This document shows, piece by piece, positions 12,074 to 24,744 of a stretch of 64,000 nt of DNA; position 1 is the stretch's first letter; every line of letters starts with the position of its first letter. The notes under the pieces were generated by a model. It saw only the letters and a program-made list of their open reading frames with translations. It had not been told where the DNA came from and made no database searches. The DNA is taken from the NCBI GenBank assembly GCA_930367205.1, contig OV884012.1, positions 149,311,405-149,375,404 on the forward strand, given 5' to 3'. The translations under genes and the position numbers were made by a program. The stretch is from Acanthosoma haemorrhoidale (taxonomy: Eukaryota; Arthropoda; Insecta; Hemiptera; Acanthosomatidae).

Positions 12074-12419
12074 AACATGCATATGCTAATGTCTCATTTT
12101 AAGTACCAACTGCTTGGAAAATAATAAATTTCCTATTTCATAATCGGTAAGTTATTTAAATTTTAAAACCGTCTTAATTTTATATTTCTTGATCTACACA
12201 ATAGCATTGATAAAGGTTTTTTTTATAACCATGGGAGTTGTAAATATACTGTACTTTTAAAATATCAACTTTTGTTATTATTAACTTAATTATTTCTGTT
12301 TTCTTACAAATACTTTGAAAATATTCATTTTTCCATTTATTTTTGAAAAAGTTTCCAATTCATATAGTAGCAAAGTTCCATTCATGTAGTAGCATAAAAC
12401 TTATCTTAATTATAATCGC
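12074..12419. other. AT-rich, nothing seen
   Basis: Neither a reading frame nor a repeat could be supported here. Confidence 0.5.
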
Positions 12420-12601
12420 AAACTATTAAATATGTCATCTTTAGTTAGTTAGTATTCTTTACGAGCCCTTACAACAGTCTTTTACCTCAATCAGGGCTAC
12501 AAGTTTTATATGATAAGCAGTTTTTTTAAGTAGATAATCCGAAGATCTGCTGCCACGCCTTTGGTTCCGGCATGATTTTTATTAATTATAATCTAAATTT
12601 T
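12420..12601 (+). repeat. Direct repeat, left copy
   Basis: About 182 bases repeated in the same orientation at 13,588-13,770, at roughly 85 percent identity by eye. Shared blocks include AAACTATTAAATAT, CTACAAGTTTTATATGAT, AAGCAGTTTTTTTAAGTAGA and TTGGTTCCGGCATGATTTTT. The copies are 1,168 bases apart, start to start. They could be long terminal repeats of a tiny non-coding retroelement or two copies of a dispersed repeat. No TG...CA ends or primer-binding site were found. Confidence 0.8.
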
Positions 12602-13587
12602 ATTTATATAATAAGCAATAATATTATATAAAATTAATGAAATTAAATGTAGAGAAAGCGAAGGAATAATAGCAAGAAATTTCCTAGTTCGGGTTGGACT
12701 CTCCTTCTTAACAGCCTATTAAATGATTGTGAAATAAGCACTTGGTATTTCTAACCAAAAGTACTTAATTCTATTTGTTAAAAGTTTTTTTTTTGGAATA
12801 TCTTTAAATTTCTTTGTGTGCTACCGTCATTGATGTGACCTCAACCATTGATAAAAATCTATATTAATCCTAACATCGCTTCTAAGATTTGACTTAATAA
12901 TGTTTAACTATACGAGTAAGTAAATGATATTTTTTTTCAAGTATAATTATTTTTCACATAGTTCCCAAGAGAGTGTACAGCTGCTGGTGAACGTACCTTT
13001 AAACGTTCAGATCAATTGGATCAGCTTTACTCCCACTGCCATAGAGTCCGTAGAAAGGTAGACACAGGTTACAGTTAACTTTTAGTTACATTTTAGTCGT
13101 CCTATGGACTCGGCTAATATTTTGGAATTTCAACACCTGAGAATGTCAAAACCTTATTGAAAGATCTCCCTTCATAATTACCTCAAAATTCCCACTACGA
13201 AAGATGAGAATTCCTCGAAATTCCGGAAATTTCATAAAAAATTATTCAGCCATCAAAAAATCTCTTAGCAAAGTTGATTTCCAGCATCATCCATCCCTAA
13301 AAAATCATTCCTCTTTGGACTGTACGCATGAGCCCGTGTAATATTACACATATGATATTACATGATACAATGATATTATTATTATATGATATACAAATAT
13401 CACAAGTATGAATCCGTATCACGTAATTGCCTCATTGGGTTAGGGAAGGTTCTAGTTTTTTATTGTAATAAACTATTTTATTACTAAAATAGAAACTTTA
13501 ATTAAGACAAATCTTACGAGGGAAAATACCGAAAATATTTAAAAAATGTTAGTTCATATTGGTAATAAACTGAACGAGTTACTTAAT
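12602..13587. other. Non-coding interior between the direct repeats
   Basis: No reading frame of note. The stretch 13,320-13,420 contains ATATGATAT-type short palindromic repeats. Confidence 0.5.
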
Positions 13588-13770
13588 AAACTATTAAATA
13601 TATCATCTTTAATTAGTTAGTGATCTTTATGATCTATTACAACAGGCTTTTACGTCATTCAGGCCTACAAGTTTTATATGATAAGCAGTTTTTTTAAGTA
13701 GATAACCCAAAGATCAGGTGCCTCGCCATTGGTTCCGGCATGATTTTTATTAATTATAAACTAAATTTTA
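13588..13770 (+). repeat. Direct repeat, right copy
   Basis: Partner of 12,420-12,601. It is followed by a small tandem duplication: TTTTAAATAAGTTACA occurs twice between 13,765 and 13,812. Confidence 0.8.
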
Positions 13771-16700
13771 AATAAGTTACATATTTTATAATATTTTAAA
13801 TAAGTTACATTTGGAAAACCCTCATACATTGCGCAACTGGGTGTCAATTAACTACAACTACAAACATGTCATGATTTACAATTAGTATTCCATGATTCGA
13901 TAACATAAAAATTTTATGAATAGAAGATAGTTTGAAATATTTAGCCAAAGAAATTTTAAAACTTTTAGACAATAAACTGAACTTTAATTTAATTTTCTTA
14001 TACTTTGTTTAGTTATTACTTATGTTTGTTATTACTGTCTTTAATTGATCGGAATTTAATTTTCTCAAATGATTTATATTATTACACTCATATCATTAGA
14101 TAACAAAGATCCTTATAAAAGGGTTGTTCCTGGAAAGATAAAATGAAACTCAACGCCACTTCAACAGACGGGGTATTAAATTGAATATTAAAGAAAAACA
14201 CATTTTTCCTGAAGTAATAATTGAGCCTTTGCCATATTTCAATTAAAGAAAAACATTAAAATTCGATGTGATGATAAAGTAGGTTATTTCATGTGAAAAA
14301 TATGAAGCAAAGAGAAACACACTGATAAATTAAAAATAACAAATTACAAAATTTAAAACAAAAAAATACATTTTGAAAATATATTTAAAAATATACTTTC
14401 TAAAAAATATAAATGTTATCTCAGCAAATTTTAGGTAGGGAAAAATGCAGATTTTCGAAACGGCTTTTTATTCTAAAAATCATTTTGGTTCAAATATGAC
14501 TAGACAATTACAACTTAATTTCAGTTAATTCCACCTATCGGTTATCCAGCATGGAGGTACTTAAGCATCGGATATCAGCCATGCACAGGTATATTGATAT
14601 CGATTCTAAAACTGAAAATTTCTTCTCCAGTTCGTAAAACAAAAGGTGTGAGCAATACCTAAATTGCTCTTTTTCCATGGGTTTACATTTAAACCTTATA
14701 CGTTATACTTGCATACAGGCCTGCAAAACCCCCACCCAATTAAAATGAAAAATAAAGTATGTTTACATAACCACAGTCCCCTAAGAATACCAAATATGGT
14801 TACAAATGCAGTCGACTGACATGGATGGTAAAATAAAACTATATAGTTTACATAAACATATGAAAATAAATTTTTCATTTTGAATTCTTCAGATTTTTCC
14901 TTTGTGAAACCGATTACATAAAATCCGTGGAGAAACGTTTAATCCTAAACTGTTATCGAACATTTATGTTTATGCAAACCTGACATAGTTACTTATACTA
15001 AATTCTTTTAATAATTTAATTAGCAAGCAATTGATTAATATCCTGCTTCCTTATTTTTCACGGGGTTGCTTATATTTGCTTGTCTTTGGGGCGATCAAGA
15101 GTAAACATTCCTTGGGAAATAACTTTCTAAATCGGGCTGAGTTCAAGTTTCGGACCCAATTTTAATGGCAGGTCTCAAAAATCGTAAATTACCTATTGAC
15201 ACTAAGGACTCCCAGGTCTTTAATTTGGTACCTTTCTCAATATTTATTTTTTAATTATAAAATAATTAAGTTATGACATTTAATCATATGTAATGGAGAT
15301 GCGTGGCAGTATTTTTCATGACGTCTTAAAATCATATGGGACCTTCCGGTAAAATGTCATGGAAAGACACACTCTGCCATGTGAATAACAGGGGTTTCTG
15401 TATTAGAATACAGCAAAACCTTAAAAATGTTACCAACTACCCCCCTCCCCTTGCCCTGCCAGCAAATATGAATGACATTACAGCAGGGCTTATATAGTTT
15501 GATCTCCCACAATTGGTGTAGTGTTAATAATTGAAAATTAATTTTCAAACTGTCGGTATGTAAAAAATTTACATGAGATGGATTACAACTGAGATGGTCA
15601 GTTGTGAGTCAATTGACAACCTCGCCTGTATATAATTGTTACTTGTTCTTGAGAAATTTAATGCCTATTCGATTTAAAAAAAAAATTTAATCCTTCCAAG
15701 AACAAGAGGAAGTCGTCACAAGCCTGAAGTAGACGTCAATGTTTATTATTTTAATGATATATGCTTTATTATAGTTAATAATAGGTGGCTTCGTAATAAT
15801 AGCTCATGCATTTGAATAAAAAACCCACTGCCCGCTGACAACTGAACCGGCTAAAGTAGGTCATGTTACCAAACACCAGTGCAAGCGTGTGACGGTTTTC
15901 CTCCCAGTAAATGTATTCTACGTTAGCAAGTGTGTTAACACAGTTAAAATATTTGAGAGATGCTGGGTTTTCTATGGGCGGGGGGGGGGCTGAAAAGTGG
16001 GAGCTCTCATTTCCTGCATAGCCCATAATGCATTTATCGTAAGTCGAGTAATCTAGGGCACCACTAATGTTATTTCGAAAGTAATTTTTGTTTTATTCGT
16101 ACACTTCAATTTTATGGTGTTGATTCTCCAGTGTTCAATAAAACATTTTAAATCTACAGTTAAATAATCTTTGTAGAGGAGAGTCTTTTAAAAGAAAAGA
16201 AAGAAAAGCTTTATTATGAAGTACAATCAAAACACTGGTATATACAAATATTAAGAGTTACGTTACTACATACTGTAGGGAATGTCGAAGCACAAGTTGG
16301 GTATGGGGCTAAAGCTGAGACATATATGTATAAGAAAAGGATAAGATTCTGAGAAGGAGGGGAGGTCTTGGAGGAATGTGGTTGCTTACTTAAAAATAAC
16401 AGGGAACCATCAGTGATTTCCATGAAGTCACGAGGCAGGTATGCAGTTCTGCTTAAGCCCCTTCTACTTGTTCTTAGCAAGATTATAAATATTATACATA
16501 AAGCAAGCATTATAAAACTTACGATACCGCTAGGCTATGATAGGTGAACAGTACTTATTTTCTGCTTATGTTTATGTTTCTGAAGTGTGCTTAAATACGC
16601 ACAGAAAGATTATTGCTATTATTATAATGTATCTGGTGCCATTAGGCGTAGTCTTAAGTCAAAATTATCGACTAAATTACAGTTGAATATAACATTTAGT

Positions 16701-18234
16701 ATATTAATCTTATTATTTACCAAATGCAACTGCAATAGAAGATAATTGAGGAACCTCTGATTATTTATGGGGTTCAGAGGTTGGCTCCATTGTTAGACCA
16801 TAGAAGGGTCTAAGAGAGATCTGTTATAACAGGGCACACTCTGAATATGGGTATATTTATATAACAGTGGTTATTTATATATTCCTCCGGTTTGGGCTAC
16901 TCGGCTGTCTGTATATTGTAAATCATCTGCTCTCCGGCCAGTAAACATCCGGATGTTAAAACTTTCAAAAGCCTGTATGATCCAAGGAGTGGAGATGTTT
17001 TATTTATTCCCAGAGAGAGAAGCTTCACATTTGTCGCCTAAAATGGATTGTCCAAGATGTTCAGCCTTATAGAGGATGTTGACAGGACTGCCACCGAACT
17101 ATTGGAAAATCTGATTCCGTATCGACCAGCAACTGTATCTCTTATTATTCCTGTACAGATAACGATATAGGAGCTGTTTCAACTTCTTATTTAGTGATAT
17201 GATCACTTTGAGACAGAGATATATGGATGATTTAATATTTTTTTTAATCGTCAGATTTGCTGATTTAATTAAATCTATTATACTGTCACTAAGACCTCCC
17301 TTATTGCGTTTGAAGGAACACAAAACATCTAATTTTTAACTATTTATAACTTTGTGCTTGTTTCTCAAAACTAGAACCCATATGTTTTCACCTGTATGTG
17401 TGTACGTACGTCTATTAGTCATTGTGAGTCCCCTGCACGTCATATTGGTATAAAATTATACATATAGGTTTCAGCTGATGGCCGACAACATGAAAAATAT
17501 TGCCAATTCCATGAAAAATAACTGTGTTCCAAATTAATTAATGATTTAATAAAAAAAATCCTATTTTAATGAGTGGGGTGTCAAGTTGAATATATATTGA
17601 ATACCCGATCACTGGTGTTAGGGCTTTATTAGAATATAATTACAACAAATGAACTCGCGAACAATGTTGTAAATGAAACCGCAATTTATGAATAACTTAC
17701 CTGCTCAAACTTAGTACCTACTTATGGTATACGCAAACGGGCATTATCCTGCATGAAAAAGAAATTATAGCCTACAATGGTCTCCGAGAATCTCCGAAAT
17801 GAACGTCAGTGCATTAAGCGACGGTTTCAGGAACACTTTTGAGGTATCCAGGAAGCGACTCCCGTGCCCAGACACAAGAAGAGAAAAGTTGAATAAAAAA
17901 AATACGAACAAGGAAAATTAAAACCCTTTTAGAGAACTGATGGTTAACTGATATAAGCTTCATATTTTATCTTCAACCATTTATGGCTAAACCTAGAGAG
18001 GATTTCAACAAAGGAGAATTGAAACGTAATCCCAATTAACCATGCGTATTATACATTTCAAACCAAACAATATTTCTTTAATCTGGAGTTTTTAAAGCCA
18101 ATAAAGGGGCTATGAAAGAAAAAAAAATTATCGGGAGTACAAAATTAAATAACGTATTAATGCAAACATGTATGTATTAAGAAGTATGTACGATGTAGTA
18201 AGGATAAAAACTATGCAATAAACACTGCTTAATA
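13771..18234. other. Gene-free stretch
   Basis: AT-rich sequence with scattered open frames of 60-98 codons on the minus strand (14,696-14,878; 15,357-15,548; 15,775-16,026; 16,214-16,510; 17,099-17,323). None shows a recognised domain or splice context. A poly-G run lies at 15,978-15,989. Positions 17,600-17,900 look like decayed transposon sequence, but the family is not identifiable. Confidence 0.4.
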
Positions 18235-19178
18235 CTAAACTAAACAATAAACAATACATGCAATAAAACATATGTCCTTCCACTCAGACCAAACATTATT
18301 TGACACACTTGCACTTTCCCCACTAAGCTTCTTAAATTTAATGTTGTGTCTTTTTTTGAATCTATCGAACCATCCATCACTTGCATGAAAGTCTTCAATT
18401 CCCATTTGTTTTGAAAAAACTCCCTTAAAATGTTTCCTCCAACTGGTACATTTAAATTCCTTGCTTGCGCGAACCACTTTTTTAAGCTCTCTTCAAGTTG
18501 TGGGTAATCACCAGTCTTGAAGCGTTTTACTTTGCTGCTTGATGTCTGGGAAGTGATTTTGTCCTTGTTCTTTAGGATTGTTGTGATCATAGAACGAGGG
18601 ACGTTAAAACGCTTGGATACGTCAATTTGCTTAGAGCCACTGGCCACAGTGTTTATGGTTTGTTGTTTCTCTTTAATGGAAAGGCTAACTTTTTTCGGAG
18701 GCATGGTAACGTGTCACAACGATAACGAAAACGAGGCTGAACTGTAAGAACAAAAGAAAAGCTTAGTGCAATTCCTAAAACTGTCCCTCTCTCCTCTCCT
18801 TATTTCCTTTCAGTGAAAAGAGTACGAATTACATATGGGATTTCATATAAAACTTGTCTCTCTCACCTTTGCTTCTGTAGAAGGGATTACTTGATTTCCT
18901 AGAAAACATTTATCACGCACTCATTCTGCTCTCTGGTCTCTCACTGTCCTCTTTCCTTTTCTTGAAACTGTACGAATTAACGAGGTTTTTTAGCTGGAAA
19001 TAAGTATTATAAGACGTTTTAAGTTATCTCGAGCATACAAATAATAAGAATTACCGAGGGGACTGAAATACATTGTTTTTTTATACCACTTACCGGGATT
19101 TTCTCTGGGGACCGGCAAATTTGTACGAATTAACCGGAAATACGAATGATCGGGATACGAAATATCGGTATTCCACTG
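18235..19178 (-). mobile_element. Tigger/pogo-like element, 3'-truncated and frameshifted
   Basis: On the minus strand, 18,704 downward encodes MPPKKVSLSIKEKQQTINTV and the rest of a CENP-B/Psq-type DNA-binding domain (VSKRFNVPRSMITTILKNKD). A single frameshift near 18,425 moves the frame to GIEDFHASDGWFDRFKKRHN, the second CENP-B helix-turn-helix segment of Tigger transposases. The catalytic DDE domain is absent. The 5' terminal inverted repeat ends at 19,178 (plus strand: ATACGAAATATCGGTATTCC then ACTG) next to a TA. No opposite end was found near 18,235, so the lower boundary marks only the last recognisable coding. Confidence 0.8.
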
Positions 19179-22100
19179 TATATGGTAGAAGTTATGAACA
19201 AGCTAGCTATAATAAGAGGGTAATTCCTATCTGCTCGATTAGCAACCAAACCTATGACTTGTCCAATGAAGCCAAAATTATGAAGATCACGTCAGGTCTT
19301 CATTGGCATACGCTTAAAAGCAACGGATCTGTGAAAAGAAAACAGAAAAAGAAATCCCAGCTAAGTGGGCTCTCAGAGACAAGCTACATTTTTTTGGCGT
19401 GAATACTAAATTCTCGGCTCTGCTGTTGAATTGTGAAAGGAATGGAATACATAATTCAAGGAATAGATAACAATGTCTATCGTTTATGGTGACTGTGTCC
19501 CAATGTTAATTGTAGGTGCCTGGTACCACTTTCCAGTCCTAATTTTGAGTATTAAGTACGACGTCAGGCGGTATATTTCGACCAAATGATTCTTTTTTCA
19601 ACAATTTTCGTCATTCAAGGTAATTTTGATCTAATTTTAATCCTAGTGTCTAAGTTAGTTAGCTTTTGAATGATACATTCTCAGTACTCAGTTGAAATTA
19701 CACATGGTAGAATTAATTACAGCAACCTGATGAATGGTATATGATATAATATTCGCGATCTTGTAGAATAGTACTTAAATGAACGTTGAGCCTAATAATT
19801 AGCTATTTTAGAAGAAGGGGTGCAAATTCACTCCCGAAATTATCTTATAAAGGCATATAAATAAAGTATTTATTGTGTGGGAGTGCACACATATTAATTA
19901 GATTTATAAAAATTATCGCGTAAATGATCCCTTATTGATGTTCATAACAGAAGTAAATGTAGTGGGTCCACATATATCTCTTTATGTATATCCTTACCTT
20001 ATTTTGCATAGGTGAATCATTTAAATTCACTTACCTACAATTTTTCACAGAAGTTCCACATGCGTAAATGTCTTGACAAATCTAAAAATAATAACCTCCT
20101 AAAATATAATTAAGAATCATGCAATAATTAATTACTTGGGAATTTAAACACCTTAAAATGGGTAAATACTCAAGGTTACAAAGGAAACCCTTTGTCAACA
20201 AAGTGAAATGTGAACAATTACGTATATACATCAATGAATTTCATTTTATCTACTAAGTTTTTCAGTTCTCAGCACCTACGATAATCATGTCTTAAAAATA
20301 TACTAAAATTATTTTTTTGTGAATTTGGGGCAAATCAAATACAAATATTTTATAATTATATTCTGTAGAAAGCAAACAAGCACCTGGAAAATTTTAAAAA
20401 ATATAGCTGAGCATTTTTCAGACCTCATACAAGATCCGCAAAAAAGATGGGGTACTAATGATTACCATAATCTATTTTTATATCAGACTAGCTTATTGCC
20501 CGCGCTCTGCTTGTGTGGAAATCTTAACACAATAAGACTACTTTCATTAAACCCATCTTCAAGTTCATGTTCACTGCCCTTCACTTATAAGAAGTAAAGT
20601 GAAAATACATAGGCATATGTTAACAGTCTAAGGATGGTATCAAATTTCAAAAAACATATAGCAGCATCTGAAATTTACTTACACAAATAAATGTTCTTTG
20701 TTGTTTAGTTATCTTAATATTCTATTAAGGCAGGAAAAGGAATAAATTCTTTCTATAATGTACAATCAAAATAACTTTTTTACTTGAAGTATTTAAAAGT
20801 AAATCTTTTATGGATTCACTACAATACTACTTTAACTTATAATTTGATTGTAAACAACATTTTTGGTTTCACCTCCAACAGAAATAATAAATTCTTAAGC
20901 AAACCCACCCTTAATTAAGCAACAAAAAGTTGTCCCTGGGAGAAACATGCGGACTCGAATCTTCTCCACAGTATTAATAGACTGCCCCTATGGATTGTTT
21001 AGCATGATCAAAAATATAAATCTCACTGCAAATTGCAATTTCTTAATATTAAAGGAGTAATCCACCAGGAGTGGGATAAAAACTAAAAACTGTTTCACCC
21101 ACTCCTTTTCCTATTGTCGCTTATCACCCTGCGTGTTGCTCACCTTCTTTACAAACAGTCTTTGTTAGCACAGTTACAAAGTTTAGACAGGATTGAAGAT
21201 TCTTGTTATATGTGGAATCACTATTGTGGTAGCAATCCAAAAAATTTCCAGATCATTCAACGGATTTCTTTTCATGTCCCAAGACTTCCAAAATGTTCTA
21301 GTGAAATCAAGTTCTATTTTTTTCCACGATCTTCTAGAAGGTTCTACAGATTTCTATTTGACTATTTGACTAAACTTGGGCTTAAATGACGTTGGCACTG
21401 TCACCAATTAGGTTAGTGGCTCAAACAACTTTAAATTTGACACTAATTTCAGTCATTTTATTTGTTATCCCTTCTCACCCGCAATGCTGATTGGAGCAGA
21501 GTTTAGACAGCCAGCCTCAGAAGTGTCCACATTCATCGCAGCAACCCTGAAAACTATTGAATCAGCACTAATATTGAGTTTTTGGGTATTTTTACATGTC
21601 CTACCCCCCCCCCCTCAAGGGGTGACAGAAGTGTCTTACCCCAACAGTATTTATTCCAGACTTTAAATCATAGTTGTTTGGTTCAGCCATTCCAGTTATA
21701 ATGGGATATACACACAAAACACACACATCCATTTTTATATAAATTATATAAACTAAAACATCTCTGAATATTCATCATATACCTATTAACATGGGTAGAA
21801 AAAAAAACATGAGCTGAAAATTCACAAGTACAATTAGAAATTTTAATTCACTTTATGCATACACCTGTACATGTATTTTAATTTTGCATGTTTATATACT
21901 ATTTCAAGAGAGTATTACACCAAACCAGAATAAAACTAGCTTTGCATGAATGAATATTAATTTTGCTTGATATTGTGTATATTGATATTGCATGATCCAT
22001 ATCTATAGTAATTAAGAAATAACAACTATTATAAACAATTAAGGTAACCAATTTATTTAGAGCTCTGAGATATTATGTAACTTTATTTACAACAATCTAA

Positions 22101-22200
22101 AACAATGAAATTATATAAATTAATTTCAAAACAAAATAAATATCACAATACTGAAAAAAAGGATGTTTCATACATACATTCTTGGCTTTTAAATTACATA
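19179..22200. other. Gene-free stretch downstream of SdhD
   Basis: Mostly AT-rich. At 20,485-20,520 a TAGCTTATTGCCCGCG-type phrase occurs that I associate with widespread insect retroelement or SINE tails. Positions 21,060-21,670 are GC-richer with open frames at 21,114-21,389 and 21,484-21,666 (plus) and could belong to the same dispersed element, but no domain is recognised. A poly-C run sits at 21,604-21,613. The last ~150 bases probably contain the SdhD 3' UTR. Confidence 0.4.
22082..22087 (-). terminator. Candidate SdhD poly(A) signal
   Basis: AATAAA on the minus strand about 115 bases after the SdhD stop codon. It is the nearest convincing signal in this AT-rich sequence. Confidence 0.45.
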
Positions 22201-24429
22201 TTAATGCTTTTGGTCTTTATTGATTCTCCAAAGGTGCCTAATACTTTTGCAAAGCCCTACATTGTTGAAGATGAGATTCAAAAGACCAACTAATGTAAAT
22301 ATTGATAGTACATATACAGCAAAAACTGCGATCTTTGGTATAAAGTTGCCAAAAATAATAGGTCGGACATAGTCTATTGCTATTGCTTCAATGCCCCTGT
22401 AAAAAAAAAAAATTCAATTCAGTTAAACATGAAGCTAATTACAAGTAAACAAAAAAAAAAACTAAATTTTCTATCAGTAAAGTAAAGCTGTTCTTTTTTG
22501 TTTATGTTTTTAGTTCATTACTTGCTTAATTTATTCAGCCTTTGTTGCTTATTTATTATTAAGGATCTTACTATTGTAAGGGCTGCTAATTGAAATGATT
22601 TATTTAAAAGTGAATGTTTTGTTAATATGACAAAAATTTAAAAAGTATAACTTTTCAAAAACAAATTTTTCAATCTAATGAAAAGTTTATCAACTTTTCT
22701 TGTTTAATGAAGAAAACATATAAAGTTTTTTTTTATTTTATGCAATTTCGTGGTGAACAGGGTTCAAATCAAAATAAATTTTTCAATTGATTCCAGCTCC
22801 ATAAATTCCTGCGCTTTATGTAAATAATATCCTTAACCACATGCTAACAAAACAAAGTGATGCAATGATCAACTACCATGTAGGTAGTATGAATTTCAGG
22901 TTCAATCTCTGATGCAATCAATTGATCCCTAATGTACTATCTGCTTCATAATCCTAGGTTTCCATTATTTACGAAGTGAAAAACAGAGCCACCATTATTT
23001 GGTCTTCAAGAAGCCAACTTGAACATTTTCTTGATAAAGAATGAAACATAGTTAACACCACTGGGCTAAAGAAAAGAAAACAGTTTTAACAAGAGAAGAG
23101 AGAAATACTTAATTATGTGGAATGGACTAATGCTGCAGGGTTGCTTCCCATTTGCAGCGTAACAATCCTAAACCTTGGATTGCTTAGACTCCCCTGATTA
23201 CTATGTCAACAGTATCTAAAACCAAAGCTGGAATCTGTGTTAAAGGAGCTAGGAAAATATTAATTGTGAATATTTAATTTTCGGTCAGGTTTCAATAACA
23301 TTAAAGTTATCAGATTATTTCAATCTTTATTTTAATGACTGTGTTCTCGTTAATAATAATATCCCAGTGATGCTACCACCATACCAGATAATTTCATTAT
23401 CAGATGTAGACCTATCTCTTAATTATTTTATAATCGTATAGTCTCACTTAGAAGTTTCTCTTTTTATGACAAAAGTGCTTTCAATTGGATTAAATTTATA
23501 AACAATTTCCTTAAGAATCCACTGCGCCCGATCGACAACTCTTTAAAATGCCTTATGATCGCATGCAGAGATGGTCTGGTCTGATCATTGGCAAATTCTG
23601 TATGGATTACTCCAGCCTCGTCTTTGAGCTACTTATAACCATAATACTCTTTGGTAACAAAAATTTCATTATTATATAATAAAGTTGGTTTTTTGTTAGA
23701 AAATTATTGAACCTTACTTTATTATTCTAAAGTATTACTTGAATTGGGACTCAGCTACAGGGTTCTTTTTTTGGAAAAAATTGTAGTTTCTGCATAACTA
23801 GTCCTTTGATAATTGAATAACCTAACTTATTTAGTATACACCTGTTTGCTCAACTAATTGACCATCATAGATTTTTATTGAATGATATATTACCAGTGCA
23901 TGTGCATTACACTGCACACTGCTATTACGAGATCCAACAGTATATTGGGCATCATCAGACCAAGTGGAACAGCTCCCAGCAATATACCAGCAACATAACG
24001 TTCATAAACCCACAATTTGGAATGATCACCGTGGCCAGAGAGTAATGGCTTAGTAGTCGACAAGTGTCGCACTGCATCTGAAAGCTTCACCTAATCATAA
24101 ACATTTTAGTACATTACAACTCAAGACTTAATTAATACCAGCCTTAAATAGAATTCCAAATACCGTAGCATTTATTGGTGCGATAGATTTTTCTTTTGAA
24201 ATTCTATTAATATTGTGATAAGCAACAGAAGAAACTGCAGGATATTTTAATAAAGATGTTGAAGTTCTACCTTAAAATTTAGATGAATTTATTATCAAAT
24301 GAAGGAGACAAATAGAACTAGGGCATAGGTTATTAGCAATGAAAATTAATCTATACCTGGTAATATACCATACAGATTTTTCGTCTTAAAAACGTTAAAA
24401 CTTCTTCCAATGACGTTAGATAAAGACAT
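22201..24429 (-). CDS. SdhD: Succinate dehydrogenase cytochrome b small subunit, mitochondrial (complex II anchor, CybS)
   Basis: Nuclear gene for one of the two membrane anchors of complex II. It holds heme b with SdhC and forms part of the ubiquinone site in the inner mitochondrial membrane. Minus-strand exons: 24,429-24,357, 24,270-24,164, 24,090-23,894 and 22,396-22,201; all introns are GT..AG and the phases join, giving 190 residues. The first ~60 residues (MSLSNVIGRSFNVFKTKN onward) are rich in R, K, S and T and lack acids early on, like a mitochondrial presequence. HSKLWVYER (from about residue 83) opens the conserved core. His123-x-His125-Trp126-Gly is the HxHWG heme-ligand motif, and Asp134-Tyr135 is the quinone-site DY pair. 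Three hydrophobic helices are visible (about 92-108, 110-128, 142-165). The C-terminus has the family's NxVGLCKSIRHLW. The second-to-third exon join (ACG to GTG) rests on a GTATTT donor and a 73-base intron and is the least certain splice. The gene is head to head with mRpL9. Confidence 0.93.
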
Positions 24430-24744
24430 TTTTAAGGCTTACGATTAAGTGCAATCTTCCAAATCAAAAATCTTATAAACCAAGAATAGTGAAAAAATAA
24501 TTGGAGGTTACTTAATAACAGGTGACTGAGGTTACAATTAAATAGTCAATTGACATTTGCACGAAATAAACTTTTAAAAGTTACATTAAGTTTCTAAAAA
24601 TTTAATAATAAATTAGTATTTTAATGTGAGATTTAAAATTGAAATATTTCTTCTAAAAAGGAAAAAATAGAGTTACATCTATGTGCTGAGCACTCCTTAC
24701 AGAATGACACTACATTTGTATTCATAACCTGAAAGTTTTGAAAT
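24430..24744. promoter_or_regulatory. Divergent (probably bidirectional) promoter of SdhD and mRpL9
   Basis: Only 315 bases separate the two start codons, so both 5' UTRs and core promoters must fit here or start just upstream of it. The sequence is AT-rich and shows no convincing TATA box, DRE or NRF-type site by eye. Both products work in mitochondria, so co-regulation from one nucleosome-free region is a reasonable inference, not something seen directly. Confidence 0.65.

Noticed and set aside
19073..19402. 109-codon plus-strand frame
   Set aside because: Its first third lies in the terminal inverted repeat of the Tigger relic; the rest shows no domain and is likely chance.
22105..22293. 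Plus-strand 62-codon open frame
   Set aside because: It is antisense to the last SdhD exon and has no features of its own.
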